A DNA stretch of 64,000 nucleotides, taken from Hyphomonadaceae bacterium (GTDB lineage: Bacteria > Pseudomonadota > Alphaproteobacteria > Caulobacterales > Aquidulcibacteraceae). The stretch is taken from positions 124,001 through 188,000 of the forward strand of contig JAIELJ010000011.1 in assembly GCA_019753105.1 (NCBI GenBank), written 5' to 3'. The notes below the pieces were generated by a model, which saw nothing but the letters and a program-made list of their open reading frames with translations, had not been told where the DNA came from and ran no database searches. Below are positions 25,931 through 34,527 of the stretch, piece by piece (positions within the stretch are counted from its first letter, which is position 1; the number at the start of each line of letters is the position of its first letter). The translations under genes and the position numbers were made by a program.

Positions 25931-27220
25931 ATGGAGCTGCTTCAAACCCTTCGCGGCAGCGGCCTTCTGGCGAACCCGGTTTATTACGCCGCGCTTGTCT
26001 GCGGGCTGTTTGCGCTTTGGTTCTTATTCAAGCGCGGCGTAAGCGAGCGCGCGATCTGGACGGCGGCGATCGGGTTATCCGTGCTGATCGCCATTTTCGT
26101 GTTCATGTTCAGCGTGCCGCCGTCGCCGTTTCAGGATTTCACGCGCGCGTACTGGGGCGCGGGGCGCGGCGTACATTCGGGCTGGGAGGGTCTTTCCCAG
26201 CATTACGGGCGCGAAGTGTTCGGCTTCGTCAATCTGCCGATCCTGGCTTACCTCTTCGCACCATTCGCGCTGCTCGAGCCGCAACCGGCTGCTTACATTT
26301 TTACTGCGCTTGGCTTCGGCGCCGTCATCTTCGCGTGGTGGAAGATCTGCGCGCTTTACAATTTCGACCTGCGCACGCGCGTGTTCAGCCTCTTCCTGAT
26401 CGCCGCGTTCGGGCCTCTAGTCTATTCGTTCCGTGAAGCGAACACGACCCATATCCTGCTCCTGCCACTCGTTCTCGCGGTTTCGGCCATGCGCAACAAG
26501 CAAGACCTGCGCGCGGGCGCTCTGATCGCGACCGCGGCGCTGATCAAGCCGTTCTTGCTGCTGATCGGCGTTGTTGCCTTTCTGCGCGGGCGGTTTCGTA
26601 TCGCGATCGGCGGCGGCATCGTTGTCATCGCCACAACGTTGCTCTCGCTCGCCGTCTTCGGCTGGGACGCGCACGTGCATTGGTACGAAACCGCGATCGC
26701 GCCCTATTCCGGCGCACCGCTGCCGGCGTTCAACTCGCAGTCGATCGCCTCGATGCTCTCGCGCATGGAGCGTGGCCCTGGCGCGTACTGGAGCTTCGAT
26801 GTCGCCCCTTTGGCTGATGTGTTCCGCATCGTGCTCTATGCCATCTACGCATTGTTGCTTGCCGCCTTCGTGTGGGCGGTGAAGCCGTGGCGCTCGCCGC
26901 GCGCCGATGATCGCGCATTCGAAGGCGAGATGATGATCGCGCTCACACTCTCGCTGATCGTCTCCACTCTGGCCTGGACGCACTATTTCGCGCTGACGCT
27001 GCTGCCTGTGGCGTGGCTCTGGACGCAGCTCACCTCACAGCGCGAGCGCTGGGCGTTGGCGGCAGCTTATGTGCTCGCCGCCCCGATTGTGTTCTACGGC
27101 GTGCGCATGGGCGAAGGCGATTTCGGCCCGGCCTTCTATGTACTCGGCTCCCACGTCACAGTCGCTGCGCTCATCTTCTACGCCCTGCTCATCAGAGCGC
27201 GCGCGAGGTTGACGCCATGA
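25931..27220 (+). CDS. GT87-like (DUF2029) membrane glycosyltransferase
   Basis: 429 residues from the ATG at 25931, 4 bp after the reductase stop. Ten or more hydrophobic helices are visible. The first long loop holds PFQDFTRAYWGAGRGV with the aspartate expected of GT-C catalytic loops, then FGFVNLPILAYLFAPFALL. The segment LVLAVSAMRNKQDLRAG...ALIKPFLLL is characteristic of the DUF2029/GT87 family of polyprenyl-phosphate-mannose-dependent transferases. Overlap of its TGA with the next ATG places it in the same operon as the acylation genes. Confidence 0.82.
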   Translation: MELLQTLRGSGLLANPVYYAALVCGLFALWFLFKRGVSERAIWTAAIGLSVLIAIFVFMFSVPPSPFQDFTRAYWGAGRGVHSGWEGLSQHYGREVFGFVNLPILAYLFAPFALLEPQPAAYIFTALGFGAVIFAWWKICALYNFDLRTRVFSLFLIAAFGPLVYSFREANTTHILLLPLVLAVSAMRNKQDLRAGALIATAALIKPFLLLIGVVAFLRGRFRIAIGGGIVVIATTLLSLAVFGWDAHVHWYETAIAPYSGAPLPAFNSQSIASMLSRMERGPGAYWSFDVAPLADVFRIVLYAIYALLLAAFVWAVKPWRSPRADDRAFEGEMMIALTLSLIVSTLAWTHYFALTLLPVAWLWTQLTSQRERWALAAAYVLAAPIVFYGVRMGEGDFGPAFYVLGSHVTVAALIFYALLIRARARLTP

Positions 27221-28200
27221 CCAAGCCACTCGTCGCAATCTACACCCCCGTTTATAACGGGGCGAAATTCATCGAGACCGCGATCAAGACCGTGCTGGCG
27301 CAAACCTATCAGCCGATTGTCCATGTCATCGTCGATAATGCGAGCACGGACGGCACAGACGAGATCATTGCGCGCTATATCGCCCAAGGCGCTAACATCA
27401 TCGTCAAGCGCAATCCGGAAACCGTGCCGCAGGTCGACAACTTCAATCTCGCCGTCGATATGGTGCCAGCGGAAGCCAAGTACATGCGCCTGATGTGCGC
27501 GGATGACGGCATCCCGCCGATGGCGATCGAGCGCATGGTGGCAGCGGCGGAGAGCGTCGATAACGTCATCATGGTCGGCGGCGTCGAGCGCGTGAACGGC
27601 GTCGAGATCCCGCATCACTTTCCGCGCGAAAGCACGGTGTTTGAGGCGAGCAATGCGATCGCGCGCTGGTTTGCCGATTATGCTCGCATTCCCATGATGC
27701 ACATCCTGACGCGCACCGACACGCGCCGTCAGGGCGTCCCTTATTACAACACCGCGGTAAACAGCGCCGATACGGACATGATGCTCCGCGTGCTTTCTCA
27801 GGGCGGGCGCTACGTGCACCTGCACGAGCCGATCGGCGATACGACCAACCACCCAGGCACGCGCCGCGAAACGCTCGACGCGCGGATCATGACGATCATC
27901 TGGGAGCACACGTACTACGCCGAAATCTACGGCGCCGGAGCGCTTTCCAATTCAGAGCGCGAGCGCGTGCGGCGCTCACATCTGCGCGTGATGTATCGGC
28001 GCTTGTTGTTCTGGACCTTCTCGAAACCCGATCTGGCCAAGCGAGATTACGCGTTCCTGAAAGCGCGCGGCTTGCAGCCTAGCTTCGCAGACTATCTCGA
28101 CGCGCTCCTCTTCTGGCCGGAGCACGTCTACATCAAGCGCTTCAGCGGGATGCACTTGCCTAAGCCGTGGCCGGACGATGCGGTTCGGCCCGGGAGCTGA
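27217..28200 (+). CDS. Glycosyltransferase family 2
   Basis: 327 residues, GT-A fold. IYTPVYNGAKFIETAIKTVL begins near residue 8, VDNASTDGT gives the nucleotide-binding segment, and MRLMCADDGIPP provides a DD-containing metal site around 85-90. The ATG is part of an ATGA overlap with the GT87 gene. It adds one sugar to the lipid-linked repeat unit in the cytoplasm; donor and acceptor are unknown. Its last 41 bases overlap the 3' end of the opposite-strand pyruvyl transferase gene. Confidence 0.88.
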   Translation: MTKPLVAIYTPVYNGAKFIETAIKTVLAQTYQPIVHVIVDNASTDGTDEIIARYIAQGANIIVKRNPETVPQVDNFNLAVDMVPAEAKYMRLMCADDGIPPMAIERMVAAAESVDNVIMVGGVERVNGVEIPHHFPRESTVFEASNAIARWFADYARIPMMHILTRTDTRRQGVPYYNTAVNSADTDMMLRVLSQGGRYVHLHEPIGDTTNHPGTRRETLDARIMTIIWEHTYYAEIYGAGALSNSERERVRRSHLRVMYRRLLFWTFSKPDLAKRDYAFLKARGLQPSFADYLDALLFWPEHVYIKRFSGMHLPKPWPDDAVRPGS

Positions 28201-29362
28201 CGCCGGCGACTACGTCCAGCATTTGCGTCTGCACCTCAGTGACACGCGCTCTCATCGCAGAAACGCGCTGCGCGACGATGGCGCTGTAATGGGCAGGATT
28301 GGCCGCAATAATTTCGACGTGACGAGTCAGAAGGTCGAAATCGAAATAGTCTGCAGGTTGGCAGAACTCGCCAAGGCCAGCCTCGCTCATCAGCAGATCA
28401 TGCTTGGGTCCATAGCTCAACGAAACGCAAGGGCGATTGAGCTTTAGGCCAGCGACGAGCACGTGAAAGCGCGAGCCGATGACGATGTCGCACTCGCGGA
28501 TCGAGTTCATCACATCGTCCAACACCACCATATCGCCACCGCCACGATCTACATCATCGCCCAACAGCGTCTTCAACTTCGTCAGCGCCCGGGCGTCTGA
28601 CGGCTCCGCGACTAGGAATCGGATGCGGTATTCGCGCGCCTCCGCCCAGCGGACGAAGCGCGCAAGCTTTTCGCGATAGTCGTCGCCAAGCGCCTCGTCG
28701 ATGCGCCAACCACGATAGGACATAACGCCAAGGCAGATCGTAAGCGGCGGCGCGCTGCGCACGGGTGGCGGCTCATCAACCTGCTGCCCGATCACGATGT
28801 CAGGCATTACCGGGCTGCGCGTTTCGTCGACGCCAATGCTTGCCATGAACGCTTTCGAACCACTGTCGCGGTATGAGCGATGGTTCGCGCATCGGGCAGC
28901 AGTCTTGAGGAAGAAGCGGCTGAGCGGATTGACGATTGGGCCCGCCCCTACGCCATAGAAGATAAGCTTTTTGCCCATCAATCGCGCGACGACAGACCAG
29001 CGAAAGACTTGCGCCGGGAAACCCATCGGCCCCGTGCGATAATCATCAAACACACCCGTTCCGGGCCAGAGCATGACGTCAAACCGGCGTGCAATCCAAA
29101 ATGCGCGCAGCCAGTTGAAGAGGCCACTCGGGATGCGCAACAACGCTGTGTCCAGAAGCTTCAGCATGCCGCTCGGCCGGAGCGCGAGCTTCATGCTCGG
29201 CAATCCCAGACGCGCTGCGACGATCACAGGGGCATCGCAGAGGCATTCAATCGCAGCGTCCGGAAACCCCGCCTGCAGCACAATGAGCGCTGCCTGCAAC
29301 GAGGCGTCATTGCCGAAATTGCCGTTGCCGAAGCCTCCCGCGAGGGTGATGCGAAGCGTCAT
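28160..29362 (-). CDS. Polysaccharide pyruvyl transferase family protein
   Basis: 400 residues of the CsaB/WcaK type. GGFGNGNFGNDASLQAAL at the N-terminus, LWPGTGVFDDY, KKLIFYGVGAGPI, and late ECDIVIGSRFHVLVAGL followed by SLSYGPKHDLLM are family blocks. It would place a ketal-linked pyruvate from phosphoenolpyruvate on a sugar of the polymer, adding negative charge. The ATG overlaps the end of the GT4 gene (29359-29362), so the two are coupled. The 3' end converges with and overlaps the GT2 gene by 41 bp. Confidence 0.88.
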   Translation of the reverse strand: MTLRITLAGGFGNGNFGNDASLQAALIVLQAGFPDAAIECLCDAPVIVAARLGLPSMKLALRPSGMLKLLDTALLRIPSGLFNWLRAFWIARRFDVMLWPGTGVFDDYRTGPMGFPAQVFRWSVVARLMGKKLIFYGVGAGPIVNPLSRFFLKTAARCANHRSYRDSGSKAFMASIGVDETRSPVMPDIVIGQQVDEPPPVRSAPPLTICLGVMSYRGWRIDEALGDDYREKLARFVRWAEAREYRIRFLVAEPSDARALTKLKTLLGDDVDRGGGDMVVLDDVMNSIRECDIVIGSRFHVLVAGLKLNRPCVSLSYGPKHDLLMSEAGLGEFCQPADYFDFDLLTRHVEIIAANPAHYSAIVAQRVSAMRARVTEVQTQMLDVVAGVSSRAEPHRPATA

Positions 29363-30447
29363 CGGATCGCATCTTCCAATACACGCCAGTAGCGCTCAGC
29401 GGCGATTTCGGGTCCGTACGCGCGAGCCCGCGTGGCAGCGCGAGCGCCGTACTCGGCGCGGCGCGCCACAGTCATCCCGCGCAAGGCGCTGGCCATTGCC
29501 GCTACGTCGTTCGGCGGGGTGAGCACGCCGTGCTGCGCGAAGGTCACCCCGCTAATGCTTTGGCGTGACGCTTCAGCCAGAATTTCCGATGGACCAGAGG
29601 CGCAATTCGTGGCCAGCACCGGCGTTCCGAGCGCCATGGCTTCAACCAAAGCGTTGGGGAAACCTTCATCATTCGAAGAGAGCACAAATAGCTTCGCTTT
29701 CCGCATTAGCGGATACGGGTTTGCCATAAAGCCAGGCAACGCCACCCGATCGCTCACGCCGCATTCTCGCGCAACCGCTTCAAGCGCGGCGCGCTCTCCG
29801 CCTTCGCCGAGAATGACGAGCGACTCTGCAATGCCGGCTTGAGCATAAGCGCGGATGAGCAGCTCGAAATTCTTCGACCTCACCAAGCGGCCAGCCGCGA
29901 GAATGTAGTCGCCAGCGGGTCGATAAGCCGCTTCGCCTGCCGCCTTCGCTTCGATCGCATCGACGTCAATCGGGTTGGCGATTGAAATCAGCTTATTGCG
30001 TGGGACGGCGAAGTTCTGCGCCAGATCATCGGCCACGCCCTCCGAAACGGCGATCACCTTGTCCGCGCGCGGGTACGTCCACTTTACCAGGCTACGGGCC
30101 GGAAGGTTGCGAACCCCTGGCAGATGCGCACTGGCGTTTGATCGTTCGCTAATCACACAGGCGCCTTTCGCGGCGAGCACATTGGCCACATTGGCGCGGT
30201 TCAAAAAGCTTAGCGCCACATCCGGCCGCAGTTCGGCGTGCAGCGCCTTAACCTTCTGAACGCTTTTCAGCATTGATCCGGCACAATCCAGCTCACGCAC
30301 ATCGACCCAATCGGGGGCCGCATAGGCTGCCGGTTCTCGGTCGAGCAGAGCCAAAATGATATCATAGCGCGCGCGCATTGGCTCGGAATGGCGCAACAAC
30401 GTGCACATGACACGCTCCGCGCCTCCCCCGGCAAGCGAGTTGATCAA
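29359..30447 (-). CDS. Glycosyltransferase family 4
   Basis: At least 362 residues, GT-B fold. INSLAGGGAERVM at the N-terminus, AVSEGVADDL, IANPIDVDAIEAK, ILAAGRLVRSKNFELLI, and VLSSNDEGFPNALVEAMALGTPV (in parts) with the EGFPNALVEA nucleotide-sugar site. The start is odd. The listed TTG at 30447 lacks a ribosome site and cuts off a few expected residues (RRALFL). The open frame continues upstream to a TGA with no ATG or GTG in between. An ATT at 30471 has GGAGG at 6-base spacing and may be the real start. The gene is coupled to the pyruvyl transferase. Confidence 0.85.
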   Translation of the reverse strand: MINSLAGGGAERVMCTLLRHSEPMRARYDIILALLDREPAAYAAPDWVDVRELDCAGSMLKSVQKVKALHAELRPDVALSFLNRANVANVLAAKGACVISERSNASAHLPGVRNLPARSLVKWTYPRADKVIAVSEGVADDLAQNFAVPRNKLISIANPIDVDAIEAKAAGEAAYRPAGDYILAAGRLVRSKNFELLIRAYAQAGIAESLVILGEGGERAALEAVARECGVSDRVALPGFMANPYPLMRKAKLFVLSSNDEGFPNALVEAMALGTPVLATNCASGPSEILAEASRQSISGVTFAQHGVLTPPNDVAAMASALRGMTVARRAEYGARAATRARAYGPEIAAERYWRVLEDAIR

Positions 30448-30487
30448 AAAGAGTGCGCGCCGGCGATGAATTTTCCGCCTCCGCTTT

Positions 30488-30597
30488 CCGTTCTTTGCGC
30501 CAAACGCGCGGGCGCAAGCGCCACGCCAGCGTGCGGATCAGCCTTTACCTAGCTTATGTCCATGCATTTTGTCAGCCACGCGACGCGCAAAGAACGG
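30488..30597. promoter_or_regulatory. 13-bp inverted repeat CCGTTCTTTGCGC in divergent promoter region
   Basis: CCGTTCTTTGCGC at 30488-30500 is repeated in perfect inverse at 30585-30597, 84 bp apart, in the gap between the divergent GT4 and Wzy-like genes. One copy faces each gene. This suits paired binding sites for a regulator of both transcription units. A second, small CAGGAG/CTCCTG repeat lies at 30599-30618. Confidence 0.45.
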
Positions 30598-30713
30598 GCA
30601 GGAGATCGCATGCTCCTGTATAAGCCGTCCATGACGAGCGCTGCTCCTCGGGAAGGCCCACTGCTTGCAAGCAGAACGCAAGGCGGCGCGGCCGCGGATG
30701 CGACCGATTAACC

Positions 30714-32084
30714 ATGCCAGGCGCCTTTTACGTCCCTGCTCTTCTGCCGATGCCGATCATCGCCGTGGTGGCGCTGCTGACGGCTGTGCTGACAGTGCTG
30801 GCGATGGCGCGCGTCAAGGCACGCGGCGCGATGTACGTGATCGGCATCAGTTGGCTGCGCTACGTGATGCAGGCCTTCCACACGATCACCTACCAGCCGC
30901 TGGCGGCGGGCGTATCGATCAACGCGGTTGGCACGATCGGGTTCTTCATCGCCGGCCTCGCCATCATCAACTGGCGCAATCTCGCGCTCAAAATGATGAC
31001 GCCGTTCTACATCGTGATCGCGGTTGCCTTCATAAGCATCATGGTCAACGGCGGTGAACTTTCGACCATGATCGAGGCGCTGACGAAATACGGGTTCCTC
31101 ATCGTCGTCACGCTCGCCACCTATTCTGGACTTCGCAACACCCAGGACGGCGCATTCATGCGCCTGCTGCTTTGGGCATTCGTTCCGGTCGTATTGCTGC
31201 AGATCGCCTCGATCGGGCTCAATATCGGCAAGACGGCTGAAACGGCGCCGGGATCGACCTCCTATATCGGCGGCTACAATCACGAATCCATCTTTTCAGT
31301 GATGCTGGCGACAGGTCTCGCCGTCACCTGCTTGGCGACGAAGCTGAACCGCACTGTCCAGTTCGGCCTCATAGTCGTCTTCGTCGCCGGCATTGTCTTC
31401 GCCAACTATCGCACGACCCTCCTCGCCATCGCACCACTTCTGGCGCTGTTCTTTGGCATGTCGACGCTGCAACAATTCCCAAAGCGCGACCGGCCGTTGA
31501 TGATCTGTTTCGTGCTCGTCTTGGGCATGATGGCGCTCGGCTTTGCCAGTGTTGCGTTCACCCAGCGCTTCCAGGACTTCACCGTTCTGTTCAGCGGCGA
31601 CGTCAATCTGATCAAGCCACCGGATCAATACACGATCGAGGAAACGCGCCTCTTCTCCGGCCGCGCCAAAATCTGGAGCATGTACATATATGGATGGTCG
31701 CTGGGCTCGCCCTTCCAGCACATGATCGGCCTTGGGCCCGAAGCATGGAAAGGCGTGTTCGCGCTTTACGCCCACAACACGCTCGTGAACCAGCTTTACG
31801 AGTACGGCATTGCCGGCGTGCTTGCGCTGCTGTTTCTGTGGGGCTCGATGCTCGCCGCAGCGCTTCGCGTACGCCACCCGCAACGCGCGACGCTTGTCGG
31901 CGCGCACCTGATGTTCCTGGTGCTCAACATGGCGACGATGCCGATGTGGATGATCGAGGGCAACATCCTCTACGGCATTATCTGCGGCTACACGCTCTAT
32001 CTGCTTTCGCTCCAAGGGTCGCCGCAGCAAGCCACGCCGCACACGACAACCGCGCCGGCTCGACCGCGGCAAGGGGCGGCTTAA
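30714..32084 (+). CDS. O-antigen ligase/polymerase-like membrane protein (Wzy-like)
   Basis: 456 residues with about eleven hydrophobic helices and one large periplasmic loop at roughly 270-365. After that loop comes YAHNTLVNQLYEYGIAGVL, the Wzy/WaaL (PF04932-like) segment with the catalytic-type histidine. Another arginine block is in FANYRTTLLAIAPLL. It would join lipid-linked repeat units in the periplasm. It is immediately followed (3 bp) by the flippase gene. The C-terminal tail (QQATPHTTTAPARP) is low in complexity. Confidence 0.82.
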   Translation: MPGAFYVPALLPMPIIAVVALLTAVLTVLAMARVKARGAMYVIGISWLRYVMQAFHTITYQPLAAGVSINAVGTIGFFIAGLAIINWRNLALKMMTPFYIVIAVAFISIMVNGGELSTMIEALTKYGFLIVVTLATYSGLRNTQDGAFMRLLLWAFVPVVLLQIASIGLNIGKTAETAPGSTSYIGGYNHESIFSVMLATGLAVTCLATKLNRTVQFGLIVVFVAGIVFANYRTTLLAIAPLLALFFGMSTLQQFPKRDRPLMICFVLVLGMMALGFASVAFTQRFQDFTVLFSGDVNLIKPPDQYTIEETRLFSGRAKIWSMYIYGWSLGSPFQHMIGLGPEAWKGVFALYAHNTLVNQLYEYGIAGVLALLFLWGSMLAAALRVRHPQRATLVGAHLMFLVLNMATMPMWMIEGNILYGIICGYTLYLLSLQGSPQQATPHTTTAPARPRQGAA

Positions 32085-32087
32085 GTC

Positions 32088-33554
32088 ATGGCGCTCCGAC
32101 GCATCGCCTTCGGCGCGGCCGCGCTCTCGGCAGCGCGCGTGTTTCAACTCGGCGCGAGCTTTCTCACCGTGCCGTTCATGGCGCGCCTGCTCGAACCACA
32201 CGAATTCGGTCTCGTCGCTATCGCCATGGCGATCGTGGCGCTGACTTTGGCGGTGAGCGATGCGGGACTAAGCCGGTCGTTGATCCGCACGGACAATATT
32301 GAGAGCGACGCTTGGTCTACCGCGCACTGGCTCATTGTTGCGGCTACGGCGCTGCTCTCGCTGCTGCTGGCGCTTGGCTCATGGCCGACAGCGCTCTTCT
32401 TCGAGACACCCGCACTGCTGCCAGTGATGCTCGCGCTTTCCATCATCCCGTTGATGCAAGGCTTCTTGGAACTCCCGATTGCTGCGCTGATCAAGCGAGA
32501 GAACTTCATGCCGCTCGCGATCGCAGATTTCGCGGCAGCGCTTGGCGGCGCGGCGGCCGCGATCGGGTTCGCTTTGGCCGGCTTTGGGGCGTGGGCGCTG
32601 GTGGCCCAAAACATCGTCAACGTCGCCATCCGCGCGCCAGTGATTATATTCGCGGCGAACTACAAGCCGCGCCGAGTGTTCAATCTGGCTGCACTCGGCG
32701 AACACGTGAAATTCGCGCGCGACACGATGGGCTACGCCATCATGCAAGCGGTCAGCCGCCAGGTTGATCCGTTCGTCATCGGTAAAGCTCTCGGCACCGC
32801 GCCGCTCGGGCTGTACTCCGTGGCCTTCCGCATCATGAACCTGCCGGCTGGAATCATCGCGACGCCGGTGCAGACGGCTCTTTATCCGCGCCTCGCCTAC
32901 CTCCGTGACAAACCCGACGAGTTGCGCGCTCTGGTGCTCACAGCAACCATCGGACAAGCAGCGCTAGTTTTTCCGCCCATGGCGGCGGCGGCGGCGGCCA
33001 GCACCGCCGTGTTCGAGATCTTGCTCTCCTACCGTTGGGGAGAGGCCGGCTTCGTCTTCTCGGCGCTCGCAGTCGCCGGGATGGTGCAAGTGATCACCAA
33101 TTTCAACAGCTCGCTGCTTCAAGCCATCGGACATACCGGCACGCGCCTGCGGCTCACATTCGAGTTCACCCTGCTCTGGGCGATCGCAGCGCTTTTGAGC
33201 GCCCAGTTCGGCCTCATCGCTGTTGCCGGCATGTTCAGCGTCGTCAGCGTGCTCTACCTGCCGCGATCGCTGACGCTGCTTCTGAGGCGCCTGCAATGCT
33301 CGTTTCTCGACTATCTGAAGGCGTTGTCAGGGCCGGTCCTCGTTTCGCTGGCGGTTGTTGCCTGCCACCTGCTCGTCACGCGCTTCGCGGAACTGAATAA
33401 CTGGCAGGAAGTCGCTGTTGCAGTCGTCGAGACTCTCGCAGCTTACGCTGCGCTGCTCGTGTTCGGTCGGCGCGATATTGAGCAGCGTCTGCACCAGGTT
33501 CGTACGTTAATGGCGCAGACCAAGCCGGAAGGCGAGCCGGTATCGCCCGGTTAA
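32088..33554 (+). CDS. Oligosaccharide flippase (Wzx/PST family)
   Basis: 488 residues, about fourteen hydrophobic helices. The N-terminus ARVFQLGASFLTVPFMARLLEPHEFGLVAIA is typical of PST-family translocases (read in two parts around GAS). FARDTMGYAIMQAVSRQVDPFVIGKALG is the conserved segment before the helix pair at 230-260. It moves the undecaprenyl-linked repeat unit to the periplasmic side of the inner membrane, feeding the Wzy-like polymerase encoded just upstream. A 7-bp hairpin (33566-33586) follows the stop but has no T-run. Confidence 0.9.
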   Translation: MALRRIAFGAAALSAARVFQLGASFLTVPFMARLLEPHEFGLVAIAMAIVALTLAVSDAGLSRSLIRTDNIESDAWSTAHWLIVAATALLSLLLALGSWPTALFFETPALLPVMLALSIIPLMQGFLELPIAALIKRENFMPLAIADFAAALGGAAAAIGFALAGFGAWALVAQNIVNVAIRAPVIIFAANYKPRRVFNLAALGEHVKFARDTMGYAIMQAVSRQVDPFVIGKALGTAPLGLYSVAFRIMNLPAGIIATPVQTALYPRLAYLRDKPDELRALVLTATIGQAALVFPPMAAAAAASTAVFEILLSYRWGEAGFVFSALAVAGMVQVITNFNSSLLQAIGHTGTRLRLTFEFTLLWAIAALLSAQFGLIAVAGMFSVVSVLYLPRSLTLLLRRLQCSFLDYLKALSGPVLVSLAVVACHLLVTRFAELNNWQEVAVAVVETLAAYAALLVFGRRDIEQRLHQVRTLMAQTKPEGEPVSPG

Positions 33555-33639
33555 GTATGCTGATGGCTGGACCTCACGCGTCCAGCGCGGCAAGAAATCT
33601 GCACGCGCGAAGCAGCGCAAGTTTTAACTGGGATCCCCC

Positions 33640-34527
33640 GTGACCGCCCCTCCCAACAGACCGCATGTTTCGGCGATCATCGCTTCATACAATCGCGCAG
33701 AGTCGCTGATGGTGGCGCTGGAGAGCGTCTTTGCGCAAACGCTGGCGCCGACTGAGATTTTCGTCGTCGATGATTGCTCGCCCAAGTTCGACATCTTCGA
33801 ACTCATGCGGCCTTATGAAGGGCGCGTGCGGGTGTTGCGCAACGCGAAGAATTCAGCGGTCGGCCATTCTCGCAACCACGCCGTACGCCACGCCACCGGC
33901 GATTACGTCGCGTTCCTGGACGATGACGACACATGGAAGCCCGAGAAGCTCGAGCGCCAACTCGCGGCTATGGGCGATGCGGAAATGTCATTATGCGGCT
34001 TCGAACGTGTGCCTGACGGCACAACCAGCATTTGGCCGATCACGGAAGTCCGTCTCGACATGCTGAAACGCGGCAATCCGTTCTGCCCGCCAAGCGGCTT
34101 CGTCTGCAAGCGCTCGCTGTTCGAGAAAGAGCAGTTTGATGAGGCCCTGCGTTATGGCGAAGATTGGGATTTTCTCATCCGCGCCGCGAAATACGAACCA
34201 TTACATTATTCGCCCGAGCCGCTCTTCAACTATCAGATGCCGCAGCAAGCAGGCACATCGATGGTGAACGAGATCAAGCAGCTTGAGCCGACGAAACTAC
34301 AAGTGCGCTACGACGCTACCGACAAGCATCGCGCGTTCCTCGGTGAGTATCACTACAAGCTGCGCATCGCGACAAGCACGCTTGCGTTCATCGGTTCGCG
34401 GCAGAACCGTCTCCCGTTCATTGAACAAGCGATCCGCAAAGCCGGCTTTGTGCCGACCGCACATGCTCTGGCGAACGGCGTTGTGCGCATGGTGCGTCAG
34501 CGTTTAGGCGCCAATCCGCGAATGTAG
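33640..34527 (+). CDS. Glycosyltransferase family 2
   Basis: 295 residues starting at a GTG. HVSAIIASYNRAESLMVAL near residue 8, IFVVDDCSPKFD, RNHAVRHATGDYVAFLDDDDTW with the DDDD metal site near 91-94, and a RYGEDWDFLIRAAK acceptor segment are present, all GT-A fold. It probably adds a sugar to the repeat unit. It lies 85 bp after the flippase gene and ends exactly one base before the opposite-strand beta-helix gene ends, so the two converge without spare sequence. Confidence 0.88.
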   Translation: MTAPPNRPHVSAIIASYNRAESLMVALESVFAQTLAPTEIFVVDDCSPKFDIFELMRPYEGRVRVLRNAKNSAVGHSRNHAVRHATGDYVAFLDDDDTWKPEKLERQLAAMGDAEMSLCGFERVPDGTTSIWPITEVRLDMLKRGNPFCPPSGFVCKRSLFEKEQFDEALRYGEDWDFLIRAAKYEPLHYSPEPLFNYQMPQQAGTSMVNEIKQLEPTKLQVRYDATDKHRAFLGEYHYKLRIATSTLAFIGSRQNRLPFIEQAIRKAGFVPTAHALANGVVRMVRQRLGANPRM

